NCBI RefSeq assembly: GCF_000238915.1
Contig: NZ_BAEG01000011.1
Span: forward strand, 1 to 39,967
Length of the DNA stretch: 39,967 nucleotides
Origin: Arthrobacter globiformis NBRC 12137
Lineage (GTDB): Bacteria > Actinomycetota > Actinomycetes > Actinomycetales > Micrococcaceae
Direction of reading: 5' to 3'
The position numbers and the translations under genes were made by a program. Below are positions 16,355 through 27,213 of the stretch, one piece after another (within the stretch, counting starts at the first letter, position 1; every line of letters starts with the position of its first letter). Under the pieces are notes generated by a model, which was not told the DNA's origin, did no database searches, and saw only the letters and a list, made by a program, of their open reading frames with translations.

Positions 16355-17293
16355 TTGTCCACACTCCTTGAAGGCGCGCCCGCGGTCGCCGCCACCACCG
16401 CCGCCAACTCCGGTGCTCCGGCAAAAGCCCGCAATGCCGAATTTGTCCTCACCCTGGCCTGTCCCGAACGGCCGGGCATCGTCCGCGCCATCACCACATT
16501 CCTGGCCGACCGCGGCTTCGACATCGTGGAGCACCAGCAGTTCGACGACCACGTCAGCGGCAAGCTCTACCTGCGCACCGCCTTTGGTTTCGACCAGCTC
16601 ATCGAACGGGACCAGCAGACGGCCGAAAGCCTGACCGCCGAATTCGCAGCCGTCGCCGGCGAGTTCGGCATGGACTTCAGCATCCACGACGGCCGCCCGC
16701 AGCGGCTGCTGGTCATGGTGTCGAAGTTCGGCCACTGCCTGAACGACCTCATCTTCCGGTGGCGGGCCGGCAGCCTGGGTGCGGAGATCGCCGTCGTGGT
16801 TTCCAACCACGAGGACCTGCGGCCCATGGCCGAGGCTGCCGGCCTGCCCTTCATCCACGTGCCGGTGACGGCAGCCACCAAGCCGGAGGCCGAGGCCCGG
16901 CTGCTGGAGCTGGTGGCCGAATACGACGCCGATCTTGTTGTACTGGCCCGCTATATGCAGGTGCTGTCGGACGATCTGTGCAGGCAGCTGCGCGGACGGG
17001 CCATCAACATCCACCATTCGTTCCTGCCCGGGTTCAAGGGCGCGAAACCGTACCACCAGGCCTACGACCGCGGAGTTAAAATGGTCGGTGCCACGGCCCA
17101 CTACGTCACCGCAGACCTCGATGAAGGTCCCATCATCGAGCAGGAGGTCTTCCGGGTGGACCACGCCCTTGACCCGGACGCACTGGTGACGGTGGGCCGG
17201 GACGCGGAGACCCAGGCGCTCTCCCGCGCCGTGAAGTGGCACTGCCAGCACCGCGTCCTGCTCAACAAGACCCGCACCGTCGTATTCCGCTAA
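16355..17293 (+). CDS. purU: Formyltetrahydrofolate deformylase (copy 2)
   Basis: A 312-residue paralogue of the protein at 2891, with the ACT domain (FVLTLACPERPGIVRAI) and formyltransferase domain. The catalytic Asn/His (AINIHHSFLPGFKG) and Asp (ADLDEGPII) are intact. The frame extends up to an ATG at 16283, but that stretch is rich in Pro/Arg/Gln and unlike a real N-terminus. TTG 16355 follows AGGAG (16343-16347) at 7 bases and gives a protein that aligns in length with the paralogue. It lies between the ferredoxin and the second dimethylglycine oxidase, so it would regenerate THF when betaine is being degraded. Confidence 0.93.
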   Translation: MSTLLEGAPAVAATTAANSGAPAKARNAEFVLTLACPERPGIVRAITTFLADRGFDIVEHQQFDDHVSGKLYLRTAFGFDQLIERDQQTAESLTAEFAAVAGEFGMDFSIHDGRPQRLLVMVSKFGHCLNDLIFRWRAGSLGAEIAVVVSNHEDLRPMAEAAGLPFIHVPVTAATKPEAEARLLELVAEYDADLVVLARYMQVLSDDLCRQLRGRAINIHHSFLPGFKGAKPYHQAYDRGVKMVGATAHYVTADLDEGPIIEQEVFRVDHALDPDALVTVGRDAETQALSRAVKWHCQHRVLLNKTRTVVFR

Positions 17294-17304
17294 TTTTCCG
17301 CTAA

Positions 17305-19836
<2,532 letters not shown>

Positions 19837-19866
19837 CGCCGCTGGATGAGCCAGCCCAAACCCCGC

Positions 19867-19886
19867 TGGTTGAGCCTGTCGAAACC
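19867..19886. repeat. Dispersed repeat unit TGGTTGAGCCTGTCGAAACC
   Basis: The 20-base unit here is identical to 13091-13110 in the IclR/Rieske terminator. A partial copy (TGGTTGAGCC) occurs at 19929-19938. All copies are intergenic. Confidence 0.7.
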
Positions 19887-19889
19887 CAA

Positions 19890-19925
19890 GAACGGCCCCG
19901 CTTTCGAAATGAAGCGGGGCCGTTC
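19890..19925 (+). terminator. Terminator hairpin after the second dimethylglycine oxidase
   Basis: A 14-bp perfect stem (19890-19903 with 19912-19925, GAACGGCCCCGCTT) and an 8-base loop, 53 bases after the stop. It is followed only by TGTT, so termination strength is uncertain, but its position at the operon end fits. Confidence 0.8.
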
Positions 19926-20015
19926 TGTTGGTTGAGCCCGAACGAACACTTAAGCCCCGCGCGAGAACTAACGTCACACAACGCGACGGCATCCAAATCC
20001 GGATAAGCAACGGCC

Positions 20016-20021
20016 TACCCT
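20016..20021 (+). promoter_or_regulatory. -10 element (TACCCT) of a probable leaderless transcript
   Basis: TACCCT ends 6 bases before the GTG start at 20028, and no purine-rich ribosome site is present. Transcription would begin at or next to the start codon, a common arrangement in actinobacteria. Confidence 0.5.
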
Positions 20022-20027
20022 TGTCAG

Positions 20028-20585
20028 GTGACTTTGCCTAAGATCCGCACCGCCGCCGCGAGCTCGCTCGCCGCCGCAGGTCTCCTGTTTGCTCTTGCTG
20101 GCTGTTCCACGCCGGCCGCCACCCAGCCAACTGCCTCTGCACCGGCTTCCCCGGCAACGTCTTCATCCAGCGCCGCCTCCGAGCCCTGCGCCGGTGTGAG
20201 GGTCATCGTCGATTCGGGCGCCCTGAAGCAGGACGCCGCCGACACGTCCGTTTGCGTGGCCGTGGACGCGCCGACTCTCGCATCCAAGGTGCTCGACGAA
20301 GCAAAGGTGAAAACCGAGGGCACTACCCAGTACCCCACCGAACTCGTGTGCCGTGTTAACGGTGTGCCCGCCGCAGACCTCGAAATCAAGCACAAGGGCG
20401 GCACCTACAAGGAAGCATGCAGCGGCATGCCGGCCGCCTTTGCCTACTGGGCGCTCTGGGTCAAGCCGGCCACGGGTGCCTGGGCCTACGCGCAGGAAGG
20501 CCTCGCTACCCTTAAGGTCAGCCCGGGACAGAGCCTGGAACTGCTCTACACGGTCGACGGCGCACCGGCCGCACCCGCGGCATGA
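20028..20585 (+). CDS. Lipoprotein, DUF4430-like, likely part of the vitamin transporter
   Basis: A 185-residue secreted lipoprotein with a basic N-terminus, hydrophobic stretch and lipobox LAGC (Cys26), then an Ala/Ser/Thr/Pro linker to about residue 55. The remaining 120 residues resemble the transcobalamin C-terminal-like (DUF4430) domain, with paired cysteines (Cys58 with Cys73, and the CRV...EACSG region) and a beta-rich GTYKEACSGMPAAFAYWALW segment. The stop overlaps the next start by 4 bases, so the two genes are translationally coupled. In an ECF operon this protein could capture the vitamin outside the membrane. The domain assignment is from memory of the pattern and is moderate. Confidence 0.8.
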   Translation: MTLPKIRTAAASSLAAAGLLFALAGCSTPAATQPTASAPASPATSSSSAASEPCAGVRVIVDSGALKQDAADTSVCVAVDAPTLASKVLDEAKVKTEGTTQYPTELVCRVNGVPAADLEIKHKGGTYKEACSGMPAAFAYWALWVKPATGAWAYAQEGLATLKVSPGQSLELLYTVDGAPAAPAA

Positions 20586-23464
20586 CCTTTCGACCCGCGC
20601 CGTTACGCGCAGCGGCGGTTCTCGCCGTCGTATTCATCGCGGCGCGGGTCATCTACCGCATCCTTTTCAACGGGGCGGGCATTGGTGACACGGTGCTGCT
20701 CAACACACCGGCGATCCCGTTGCCTGCCCCGTACGCGCATGTGGTCATCCTCGGCCCGGTAACGGCAGCAGGCCTGTGGCAGGCGGTCCTGTCGGCCCTG
20801 CCGATTGCCGGGATGATCCTCGGTTTCGGCATCCTCAACGCCTGGGTGGACGTGGCCCGCGGCTTCGTGCACCTGGCCCGCCGCGGCCCCATGCAGGGCA
20901 TGGCCCGGATGCTTGTGGTGGCGTGGGCGGCGCTCCCGGCACTCGCCGACGCCGTGGGCTCCGTGCGCCTGGCTTTCCGATTGCGGGGCGAACGCTTCGG
21001 ACCCCGCGCCCTTGTTCCCGTGCTCGAGCGCACCCTCGAGCACGCCAGCCGGGTTGCCGCGGCCCTTGAGCTGCGAGGCTTCGGGAGCCGGGCACCACAC
21101 CAACCCGGCCGCGGCGATGACGCACCGCTGCTCGTCCGGGACGCACAATTCCGGGTTGGCGACGCGCAGGTGCGCGTCGCCGGGTTCGCACCACCCAGCG
21201 GGTCCATGACGGTCATTACCGGGCCGACTGGTTCCGGCAAGTCCACGGTCCTGCGGGGTATCGCGGGCCTCCTCTCCCACGTTGACGGCGGAGAAATTTC
21301 CGGCACCGTGCGAGTCGGCGGAACGGACCGTGCCACCACGCCGCCGCGCGATACTGCCCACCTCATCGGCGTCGTATTGCAGAATCCCCGTGCCGCCTTC
21401 GCCACCACCCTGGTCCGGGATGAAATTGGCCTCGCGCTTGAGCTGGGCGGCGTGGCATCCGGGACCGCCAGGGCCCGGGTGCTGGCGGTCTCGGAGAGTA
21501 TCGGGGTGTCGGCGCTGCTGGACCGGAATGTCAGCACCCTCTCTGCCGGTGAGGCAACGCTCGTGGCCATCGCCGCCGCGGTGGTGGAGCAACCGGCCCT
21601 GCTCCTGGTTGATGAGCCCCTGGCCGACCTTGACACCGCAGCACGCGGACACGTCATCGCCGTGCTCAATGGCCTTGCCCGCGAAGCGGATGTCTGCGTT
21701 ATCGTGGCGGAGCACCGGGCGGAACCGCTCGTGCCCGTTGCCGACTCGTGGTGGACCATCGACGACGGCGCCCTGGTGCCCGGTGTTGCGCCGTCGCAGA
21801 CATCGCCCGCTGCCGTTGCCGGTCCGACGCCGGCGCATCCGGGTGCGCGCGTGCCCGTGCTGGCCGCCACTAACGTCGCGGTGAACCGCCAGGGCACGCT
21901 GCTCGTGCGCGACGCCTCCTTCACCCTGCACCGCGGTGAAGTGGTGGCCCTGGTGGGGCCGAACGGTGCCGGGAAGTCGTCCCTCCTGGTGGCGCTCGCC
22001 CTCGGCGAAGGCCCGCTCGGTGAAGGCACTGGCGGTGGAAGAACGGTCGCCGGCGGTACGGTCGACGGCGGCCGCGTCGCCCTTGTCCCGGACGCCTCGG
22101 ACGATCTCTTCACCCGGGATACCGTCGCCGGAGAGCTCCGCGCCGCCGAGCGGCGCCTGGCGCGCGCTTCGCGTAAAGCGGGCCGGGGCAGTGGCCCGCT
22201 TCCCGCACGCTCAGCGGAGTCACACCTTGCCCGGTTGCGGGGAGACGTCAGCATTCCCATTGGCCACGAGCATCCCCGGGACGTCTCTGCCGGCGAGCGC
22301 AGGATCCTTGCCATCGCCCTTCAGACCATGGATGACCCGCAGGTGCTCCTGATCGATGAGCCCACGCGCGGACTCGATCCTGCGGCGCGCGCGGCAGTTT
22401 CCGCCGCGCTGCGGGCAGCAGCGGACGCCGGTGCTGCGGTCCTGATTGCCACCCACGACCTCGGTTTTGCCCACGGCCTCGGCGCCCGGATCCTCCCGAT
22501 GCGCGACGGCGTCGCGCCCGCTTCCGTGTCAGAAGCCACCCCGGCCAGTGCGGACACAGCCGATGCGGCAACGGCGCAGCACATCGTAGGGCCACGGTTC
22601 GCTGACCGGCGGACAGACATTCCAGCTGCCAAAAAATCCCGCCGCATCCGGATGCCGCGAGGCGTCGAGCTCGCTGCTCTCGCCGGTGCAAACCTTGTGG
22701 CCCTCGCTGCGTTCTGCTGGCCGCTGCTCGCAGCGGCCCTCCCGGAGGATGCCGCCGCGGCCCTCCCCTACGCGGCGCTGGCCATGGCACCGCTCGCCGT
22801 CGTCGCCATCGTGGTGTCCCTCGACGGCTCGGTCAGCTCCGCTCATACGGTGGCGTTGCTCGGTGTCCTGGCCGCCGTCGGTTCGGCAGTGCGGGTGGCC
22901 AGCACCGGCGTCGGGGGCGTGGAGGCAGTCTTCATCCTGCTGATCCTGGCTGGCCGGGCCTTCGGTGCCCGCTTCGGAATGCTCCTCGGCGCCGCCACCA
23001 TCGCCGTCTCCAGCGCCTTGTGGAGCGGCATCGGGCCTTGGACACCGTTCCAAATATTTGCCTGTGCGTGGGTGGGCGCGGGGGCCGGCCTGCTCCCCCG
23101 CCGGGTGCAGGGCCGGGCCGAACTGTGGATGCTGTGCGGCTACGGCGTTGTCGCGTCCTACCTGTTCGGCCTGCTGACCAACCTGTGGTTCTGGCCCTTC
23201 GCTGTCGGTGCCGGCACCGGCATCTCCTACGTGGCCGGCGCCCCGCTGGGCACCAATCTCTCCAGCTTCCTGCTCTACTCGCTGTTGACGTCGACGGCGG
23301 GCTGGGACACTTTGCGGGCCGTCACCACGATCATCGGAATCGCCGTGGTGGGGCGGGCCATTCTCGCCGCCCTCCGGCGGGTCAAGCCGGTCTCCAGCCC
23401 GGGCGGACGCGCCGCCCGGGCTCAGCCCATTCAGGACAGGGAACGGCACCAACTCACACCTTGA
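20582..23464 (+). CDS. Single-chain ECF vitamin transporter: T, ATPase, ATPase and S components fused
   Basis: A 960-residue protein containing every ECF part. Residues 1 to about 168 are an EcfT-like membrane protein ending in the coupling sequence RVAAALELRGFG. ATPase 1 (about 180-400) has Walker A GPTGSGKST at 214-222, signature LSAGE and Walker B LLLVDEP. ATPase 2 (about 424-645) has GPNGAGKSS at 459-467, VSAGERR and VLLIDEPTRGLDP. After a charged linker, residues about 695-945 form a six-helix-type S component that binds the substrate. Cobalamin is the likely cargo, because of the DUF4430-like lipoprotein upstream and cobalamin-dependent metH convergent downstream. Other vitamins are possible. 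The 3' end overlaps the metH 3' end by 11 bases. Confidence 0.87.
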   Translation: MTFRPAPLRAAAVLAVVFIAARVIYRILFNGAGIGDTVLLNTPAIPLPAPYAHVVILGPVTAAGLWQAVLSALPIAGMILGFGILNAWVDVARGFVHLARRGPMQGMARMLVVAWAALPALADAVGSVRLAFRLRGERFGPRALVPVLERTLEHASRVAAALELRGFGSRAPHQPGRGDDAPLLVRDAQFRVGDAQVRVAGFAPPSGSMTVITGPTGSGKSTVLRGIAGLLSHVDGGEISGTVRVGGTDRATTPPRDTAHLIGVVLQNPRAAFATTLVRDEIGLALELGGVASGTARARVLAVSESIGVSALLDRNVSTLSAGEATLVAIAAAVVEQPALLLVDEPLADLDTAARGHVIAVLNGLAREADVCVIVAEHRAEPLVPVADSWWTIDDGALVPGVAPSQTSPAAVAGPTPAHPGARVPVLAATNVAVNRQGTLLVRDASFTLHRGEVVALVGPNGAGKSSLLVALALGEGPLGEGTGGGRTVAGGTVDGGRVALVPDASDDLFTRDTVAGELRAAERRLARASRKAGRGSGPLPARSAESHLARLRGDVSIPIGHEHPRDVSAGERRILAIALQTMDDPQVLLIDEPTRGLDPAARAAVSAALRAAADAGAAVLIATHDLGFAHGLGARILPMRDGVAPASVSEATPASADTADAATAQHIVGPRFADRRTDIPAAKKSRRIRMPRGVELAALAGANLVALAAFCWPLLAAALPEDAAAALPYAALAMAPLAVVAIVVSLDGSVSSAHTVALLGVLAAVGSAVRVASTGVGGVEAVFILLILAGRAFGARFGMLLGAATIAVSSALWSGIGPWTPFQIFACAWVGAGAGLLPRRVQGRAELWMLCGYGVVASYLFGLLTNLWFWPFAVGAGTGISYVAGAPLGTNLSSFLLYSLLTSTAGWDTLRAVTTIIGIAVVGRAILAALRRVKPVSSPGGRAARAQPIQDRERHQLTP

Positions 23465-26400
23465 AGTACTTCGCCTCCGGGTGGTGGAACACGAACGCGT
23501 CGGTGGACTGTTCGGGGTGCAGCATCAGCTCATCACTGAGGATCACGCCCATCCGCTCGGGACGCAGCAGCTCCGTCACCTTGCGGCGGTCCTCCATATC
23601 AGGGCACGCGGGGTATCCGAGCGAGAACCGCGCACCGCGGTAATCGAGCTTGAAGTACCCTGCCTTGTCCTTCGGCTCCTCGGCCGCGAAGCCCAGCTCG
23701 GAGCGGATGCGCGCGTGCCAGAATTCCGCCAGCGCCTCGGTGAGCTGCATGACCAGGCCGTTGAGCTCGTAGTAGTCGCGGTAGTGGTTCCCGGCGAACA
23801 GCTCGGAAGTCACCTCTTCGATCTTCGAGCCGGCGGTGACCAGCTGGATCGGCAGGACGTCGATCTGCCCCGATTCGCGCGAGCGCACGAAGTCGGCGAG
23901 GCAGAGGTGCCGGTCCCGGCGCTGGCGCGGGAAGTCGAAACGCAACCGATCGGTGCCGATCGGGCCGCCTGAGCCGCCGTCGGGGGCGAGCAGCCCCGCG
24001 GTGCCAAGGACGCCGTCGTGATCCTCCCCGTGGTGCAGCACCACCACCTGTTCCCCCTCGGAGACCACCGGGAAATAGCCGTATGCGACGGACGCATCAA
24101 GCATTCCCTCGGCGAGGATGCGGTCCAGCCAGTACCGCAGCCGCGGCCGGCCCTCGCGTTCCACCAGTTCCTCGTAGGAGTCGCCGTCATCGCCGCGGCC
24201 GGGCTTGAGTCCCCACTGCCCCATGAAGGTGGCGCGCTCGTCGAGCAACGCCGCGTAGTCGTGGAGTGCCACGCCGCGCACAATGCGCGTGCCCCAGAAC
24301 GGCGGCGAGGGCACAGGGTTGTCGGCGGCCACGTCGGAGCGGCCGGGCATGGCCTCCGGTTCGGTCACCGTGAGCTTCGCGCCGCCTTTATGGATCCGCT
24401 TCTTCAGCGGCGGAAGGCCGACGGCGTCCGGCGCGGCGCCGCGGGCCACCTGCACCAGCGGTTCCATGAGTGCCAGGCCCTCGAAGGCGTCCTTGGCGTA
24501 CCTGACGGTTCCCTCAAACTGTTCCGCCAGGTCCTGCTCCACGTAGGCGCGGGTCAGGGCTGCGCCGCCGAGGATGATGGGCCACTTCTTCGCGAGCCCA
24601 CGGGACTGCAGTTCCGCGAGGTTCTCCTTCATCACCACGGTGGATTTCACGAGCAGGCCGGACATGCCGATCACGTCGGCGTCGTGCTCTTCGGCCGCGG
24701 CGATGATGTCGGCGATCGGCTGCTTGATGCCGATGTTGATCACCTTGTAGCCGTTGTTGGTGAGGATGATGTCCACCAGGTTCTTGCCGATGTCGTGCAC
24801 ATCGCCGCGCACGGTGGCGATCACCATGGTGCCCTTGCCCGAGGCGTCCGACTTCTCCATGTGCGGCTCGAGCAGCGCCACCGCGTTCTTCATCACCTCG
24901 GCCGACTGGAGCACGAACGGCAGCTGCATCTCGCCGGCGCCGAAGCGCTCACCAACAACCTTCATGCCCTCGAGCAGCTGGTCGTTGATGATGCCGAGCG
25001 GGGTCATGCCTTCGCTGCGCGCCAGGTCGAGGTCCTCTTCGAGGCCCTTGCCCTCGCCGTCGATGATGCGCCGCTGCAGGCGTTCGCCGGTGGGAAGCGC
25101 CGCGAGTTCCGCCGCGCGCTGGTCCTTGAGCGCTGCCGAGTCGACGCCGGCGTAGAGGTCCAGGATGCGTGCCAGGGGGTCGTAGGTGACGTTGCCGTCG
25201 GCATCATATTCGCGGCGGTCCCAGACGAGGTCCAGCGCCACCTGGCGCTGCTCCTCCGGCAGGGAAGCGAGCGGCACGATCTTGGCGGCGTCGATAATGC
25301 CGCTGGACAGGCCCGCCTGCACGGCCTCGTGCAGGAACACCGAATTCAGGACGATGCGCGCTGCCGGGTTCAGGCCGAAGGAGACGTTCGAGACGCCGAG
25401 GGTGGTGTGGATGCCGGGGTACTTCGCGGTGATCTGGCGGATGGCCTCGATCGTTTCGATGGCGTCGCGCCGGGTCTCCTCCTGGCCGGTGGCGATGGGG
25501 AAGGTCAGTGCGTCGACGATGATGTCTTCCACGCGCATTCCCCATTCGCCCACCAGGGAGTCGATGAGGCGGGATGCGATCGCCACCTTGCCTTCGGTGG
25601 TGCGGGCCTGGCCGTGCTCGTCGATGGTCAGGGCGATCACGGCGGTGCCGTGTTCCTTCACGAGCGGCATGATGCGCGCGAAACGGCTGTCCGGGCCGTC
25701 GCCGTCCTCATAGTTGACGGAGTTGACCACCGGGCGCCCGCCGATGTGTTCGAGACCGGCCTGCAGCACGGGCGGTTCGGTGGAGTCGATGACGAGCGGG
25801 AGGGTGGAGGCCGACGCGAAACGCGAGACGACCTCCTTGATGTCAGCTACGCCGTCGCGCCCCACGTAGTCAATGCAGACGTCGAGCAGGTGCGCGCCGA
25901 CGCGGACCTGCTCGCGTGCAATATCGACGCAGTCGTCCCAACGTTCTTCGAGCATCGCCTGGCGGAACGCCTTCGAACCGTTCGCGTTGGTGCGCTCACC
26001 AATAGCGAGGTACGAGGACTCCTGGTCGAACGGCACGTGGTGGTAAAGGGAGGCGATGCCCGCTTCGCGTTCGGTGGGGACGCGGGCGCCGTCGGTGCCC
26101 CTCCCGCCGCCGGTGACGGCGGCGCTGGCGCGGAAGGGCGCAAGGCGTTCGACGACGGCGGCCATGTGTTCCGGCGTCGTGCCGCAGCATCCGCCCACGA
26201 GACCCAGGCCGAACTCCCGCACGAACTGCTCGTGCGCGGTGGCGAGTTCGCTGGGTGACAACGGATAGTGCGCGCCGTTGGCGCCAAGCACCGGGAGGCC
26301 GGCGTTGGGCATGCAGGCGATGGCCACGGAGGACTGCTTGGAGAGGTGGCGCAGGTGCTCGCTCATCTCGTCCGGCCCGGTGGCGCAGTTCAGGCCGATG

Positions 26401-27104
26401 GCGTCGACGCCGAGCGGCTCGAGTGCGGTCAGCGCCGCGCCGATTTCGGATCCCATCAGCATGGTTCCGGTGGTCTCGACGGTCACCTCGACGAAGATGG
26501 GGAGCCGGACGCCGCGGGAAACGATCGCCTGCTTGCAGCCGTTGACCGCGGCTTTGGTCTGCAGGAGGTCCTGGCTGGTCTCAATCAGGAAGGCGTCCGC
26601 TCCGCCGTCGATGAGGCCCTCGGCCTGCAGGGCGAAGGTCTGCTTGAGGTAGTCGTAGCTGGTGTGCCCGAGGCTGGGGAGCTTGGTGCCCGGCCCCATC
26701 GACCCCAGGACCCACCGCATCCGTTCGTCTGTTTTTTCTGCCGCCTCTGCGCGCTCACGGGCGATCTCCGCACCCTTGCGGGCGAGCTCTTCAATCCGGT
26801 CGTCGATGCCATAGTCCGAGAGGTTGGACCAGTTGGCGCCGAAGGTGTTGGTTTCGACCGCGTCGATGCCTGTAGCGAAGTACGCGTCGTGGATGTCCGC
26901 GAGGACGTCCGGGCGCGTGTCGTTGAGGATCTCGTTGCAGCCTTCCAGGCCCAGGAAGTCCTTCTCGAGCGAGAGGTCCCGCCCCTGCAGCATGGTTCCC
27001 ATCGCACCATCGGCAATGACGACCCGATGGTTCACTGCATCCAGCAGTGCTTGGGCGCGAACAGGGCGGGGAACGGACTCAATATCAAGCGCGAAACGAG
27101 GCAT
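23454..27104 (-). CDS. metH: Cobalamin-dependent methionine synthase
   Basis: A 1216-residue, full-length MetH that transfers methyl from 5-methyl-THF to homocysteine. The homocysteine domain (about 20-325) has zinc ligands Cys240 (LNCATG) and Cys306/Cys307 (GGCCGTT). The pterin domain (about 360-630) has GERTNANGSKAF. The cobalamin domains (about 650-890) have the lower-ligand His770 in DVHDIGKN. The reactivation domain (to the end) has GYPACPD. In a betaine-degrading cell it would compete for one-carbon folate with the oxidation route. No cobalamin riboswitch is apparent in the 109 bases upstream. A -10 box sits six bases before the ATG, so the mRNA may be leaderless. Confidence 0.97.
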   Translation of the reverse strand: MPRFALDIESVPRPVRAQALLDAVNHRVVIADGAMGTMLQGRDLSLEKDFLGLEGCNEILNDTRPDVLADIHDAYFATGIDAVETNTFGANWSNLSDYGIDDRIEELARKGAEIARERAEAAEKTDERMRWVLGSMGPGTKLPSLGHTSYDYLKQTFALQAEGLIDGGADAFLIETSQDLLQTKAAVNGCKQAIVSRGVRLPIFVEVTVETTGTMLMGSEIGAALTALEPLGVDAIGLNCATGPDEMSEHLRHLSKQSSVAIACMPNAGLPVLGANGAHYPLSPSELATAHEQFVREFGLGLVGGCCGTTPEHMAAVVERLAPFRASAAVTGGGRGTDGARVPTEREAGIASLYHHVPFDQESSYLAIGERTNANGSKAFRQAMLEERWDDCVDIAREQVRVGAHLLDVCIDYVGRDGVADIKEVVSRFASASTLPLVIDSTEPPVLQAGLEHIGGRPVVNSVNYEDGDGPDSRFARIMPLVKEHGTAVIALTIDEHGQARTTEGKVAIASRLIDSLVGEWGMRVEDIIVDALTFPIATGQEETRRDAIETIEAIRQITAKYPGIHTTLGVSNVSFGLNPAARIVLNSVFLHEAVQAGLSSGIIDAAKIVPLASLPEEQRQVALDLVWDRREYDADGNVTYDPLARILDLYAGVDSAALKDQRAAELAALPTGERLQRRIIDGEGKGLEEDLDLARSEGMTPLGIINDQLLEGMKVVGERFGAGEMQLPFVLQSAEVMKNAVALLEPHMEKSDASGKGTMVIATVRGDVHDIGKNLVDIILTNNGYKVINIGIKQPIADIIAAAEEHDADVIGMSGLLVKSTVVMKENLAELQSRGLAKKWPIILGGAALTRAYVEQDLAEQFEGTVRYAKDAFEGLALMEPLVQVARGAAPDAVGLPPLKKRIHKGGAKLTVTEPEAMPGRSDVAADNPVPSPPFWGTRIVRGVALHDYAALLDERATFMGQWGLKPGRGDDGDSYEELVEREGRPRLRYWLDRILAEGMLDASVAYGYFPVVSEGEQVVVLHHGEDHDGVLGTAGLLAPDGGSGGPIGTDRLRFDFPRQRRDRHLCLADFVRSRESGQIDVLPIQLVTAGSKIEEVTSELFAGNHYRDYYELNGLVMQLTEALAEFWHARIRSELGFAAEEPKDKAGYFKLDYRGARFSLGYPACPDMEDRRKVTELLRPERMGVILSDELMLHPEQSTDAFVFHHPEAKYFKV

Positions 27105-27110
27105 GTGACC

Positions 27111-27116
27111 AGATTA
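27111..27116 (-). promoter_or_regulatory. -10 element (TAATCT) of metH, probable leaderless transcript
   Basis: On the minus strand TAATCT is separated from the metH ATG by GGTCAC only, with no ribosome site. This matches the leaderless promoter layout seen before the lipoprotein gene at 20028. Confidence 0.5.
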
Positions 27117-27213
27117 CGGCCGGGGCCGAAACATTGCGCCGTGTTTCCATGGGCTACGACGGCGGGCTGGGGCTTCGGGGCAGGGGTCCGGAGCAGCGCT
27201 CTCCCACCAGCCT

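Noticed and set aside
24018..26258. A 746-residue open frame on the plus strand opposite metH
   Set aside because: It lies wholly inside metH, has no ribosome site or recognisable domain, and is rich in His/Asp/Gly/Val as expected of a reverse frame of high-GC coding DNA.
27105..27213. Cobalamin or SAM riboswitch upstream of metH
   Set aside because: The gap is only 109 bases, shows no B12-box-like or SAM-leader sequence, and the -10 element lies next to the start codon.
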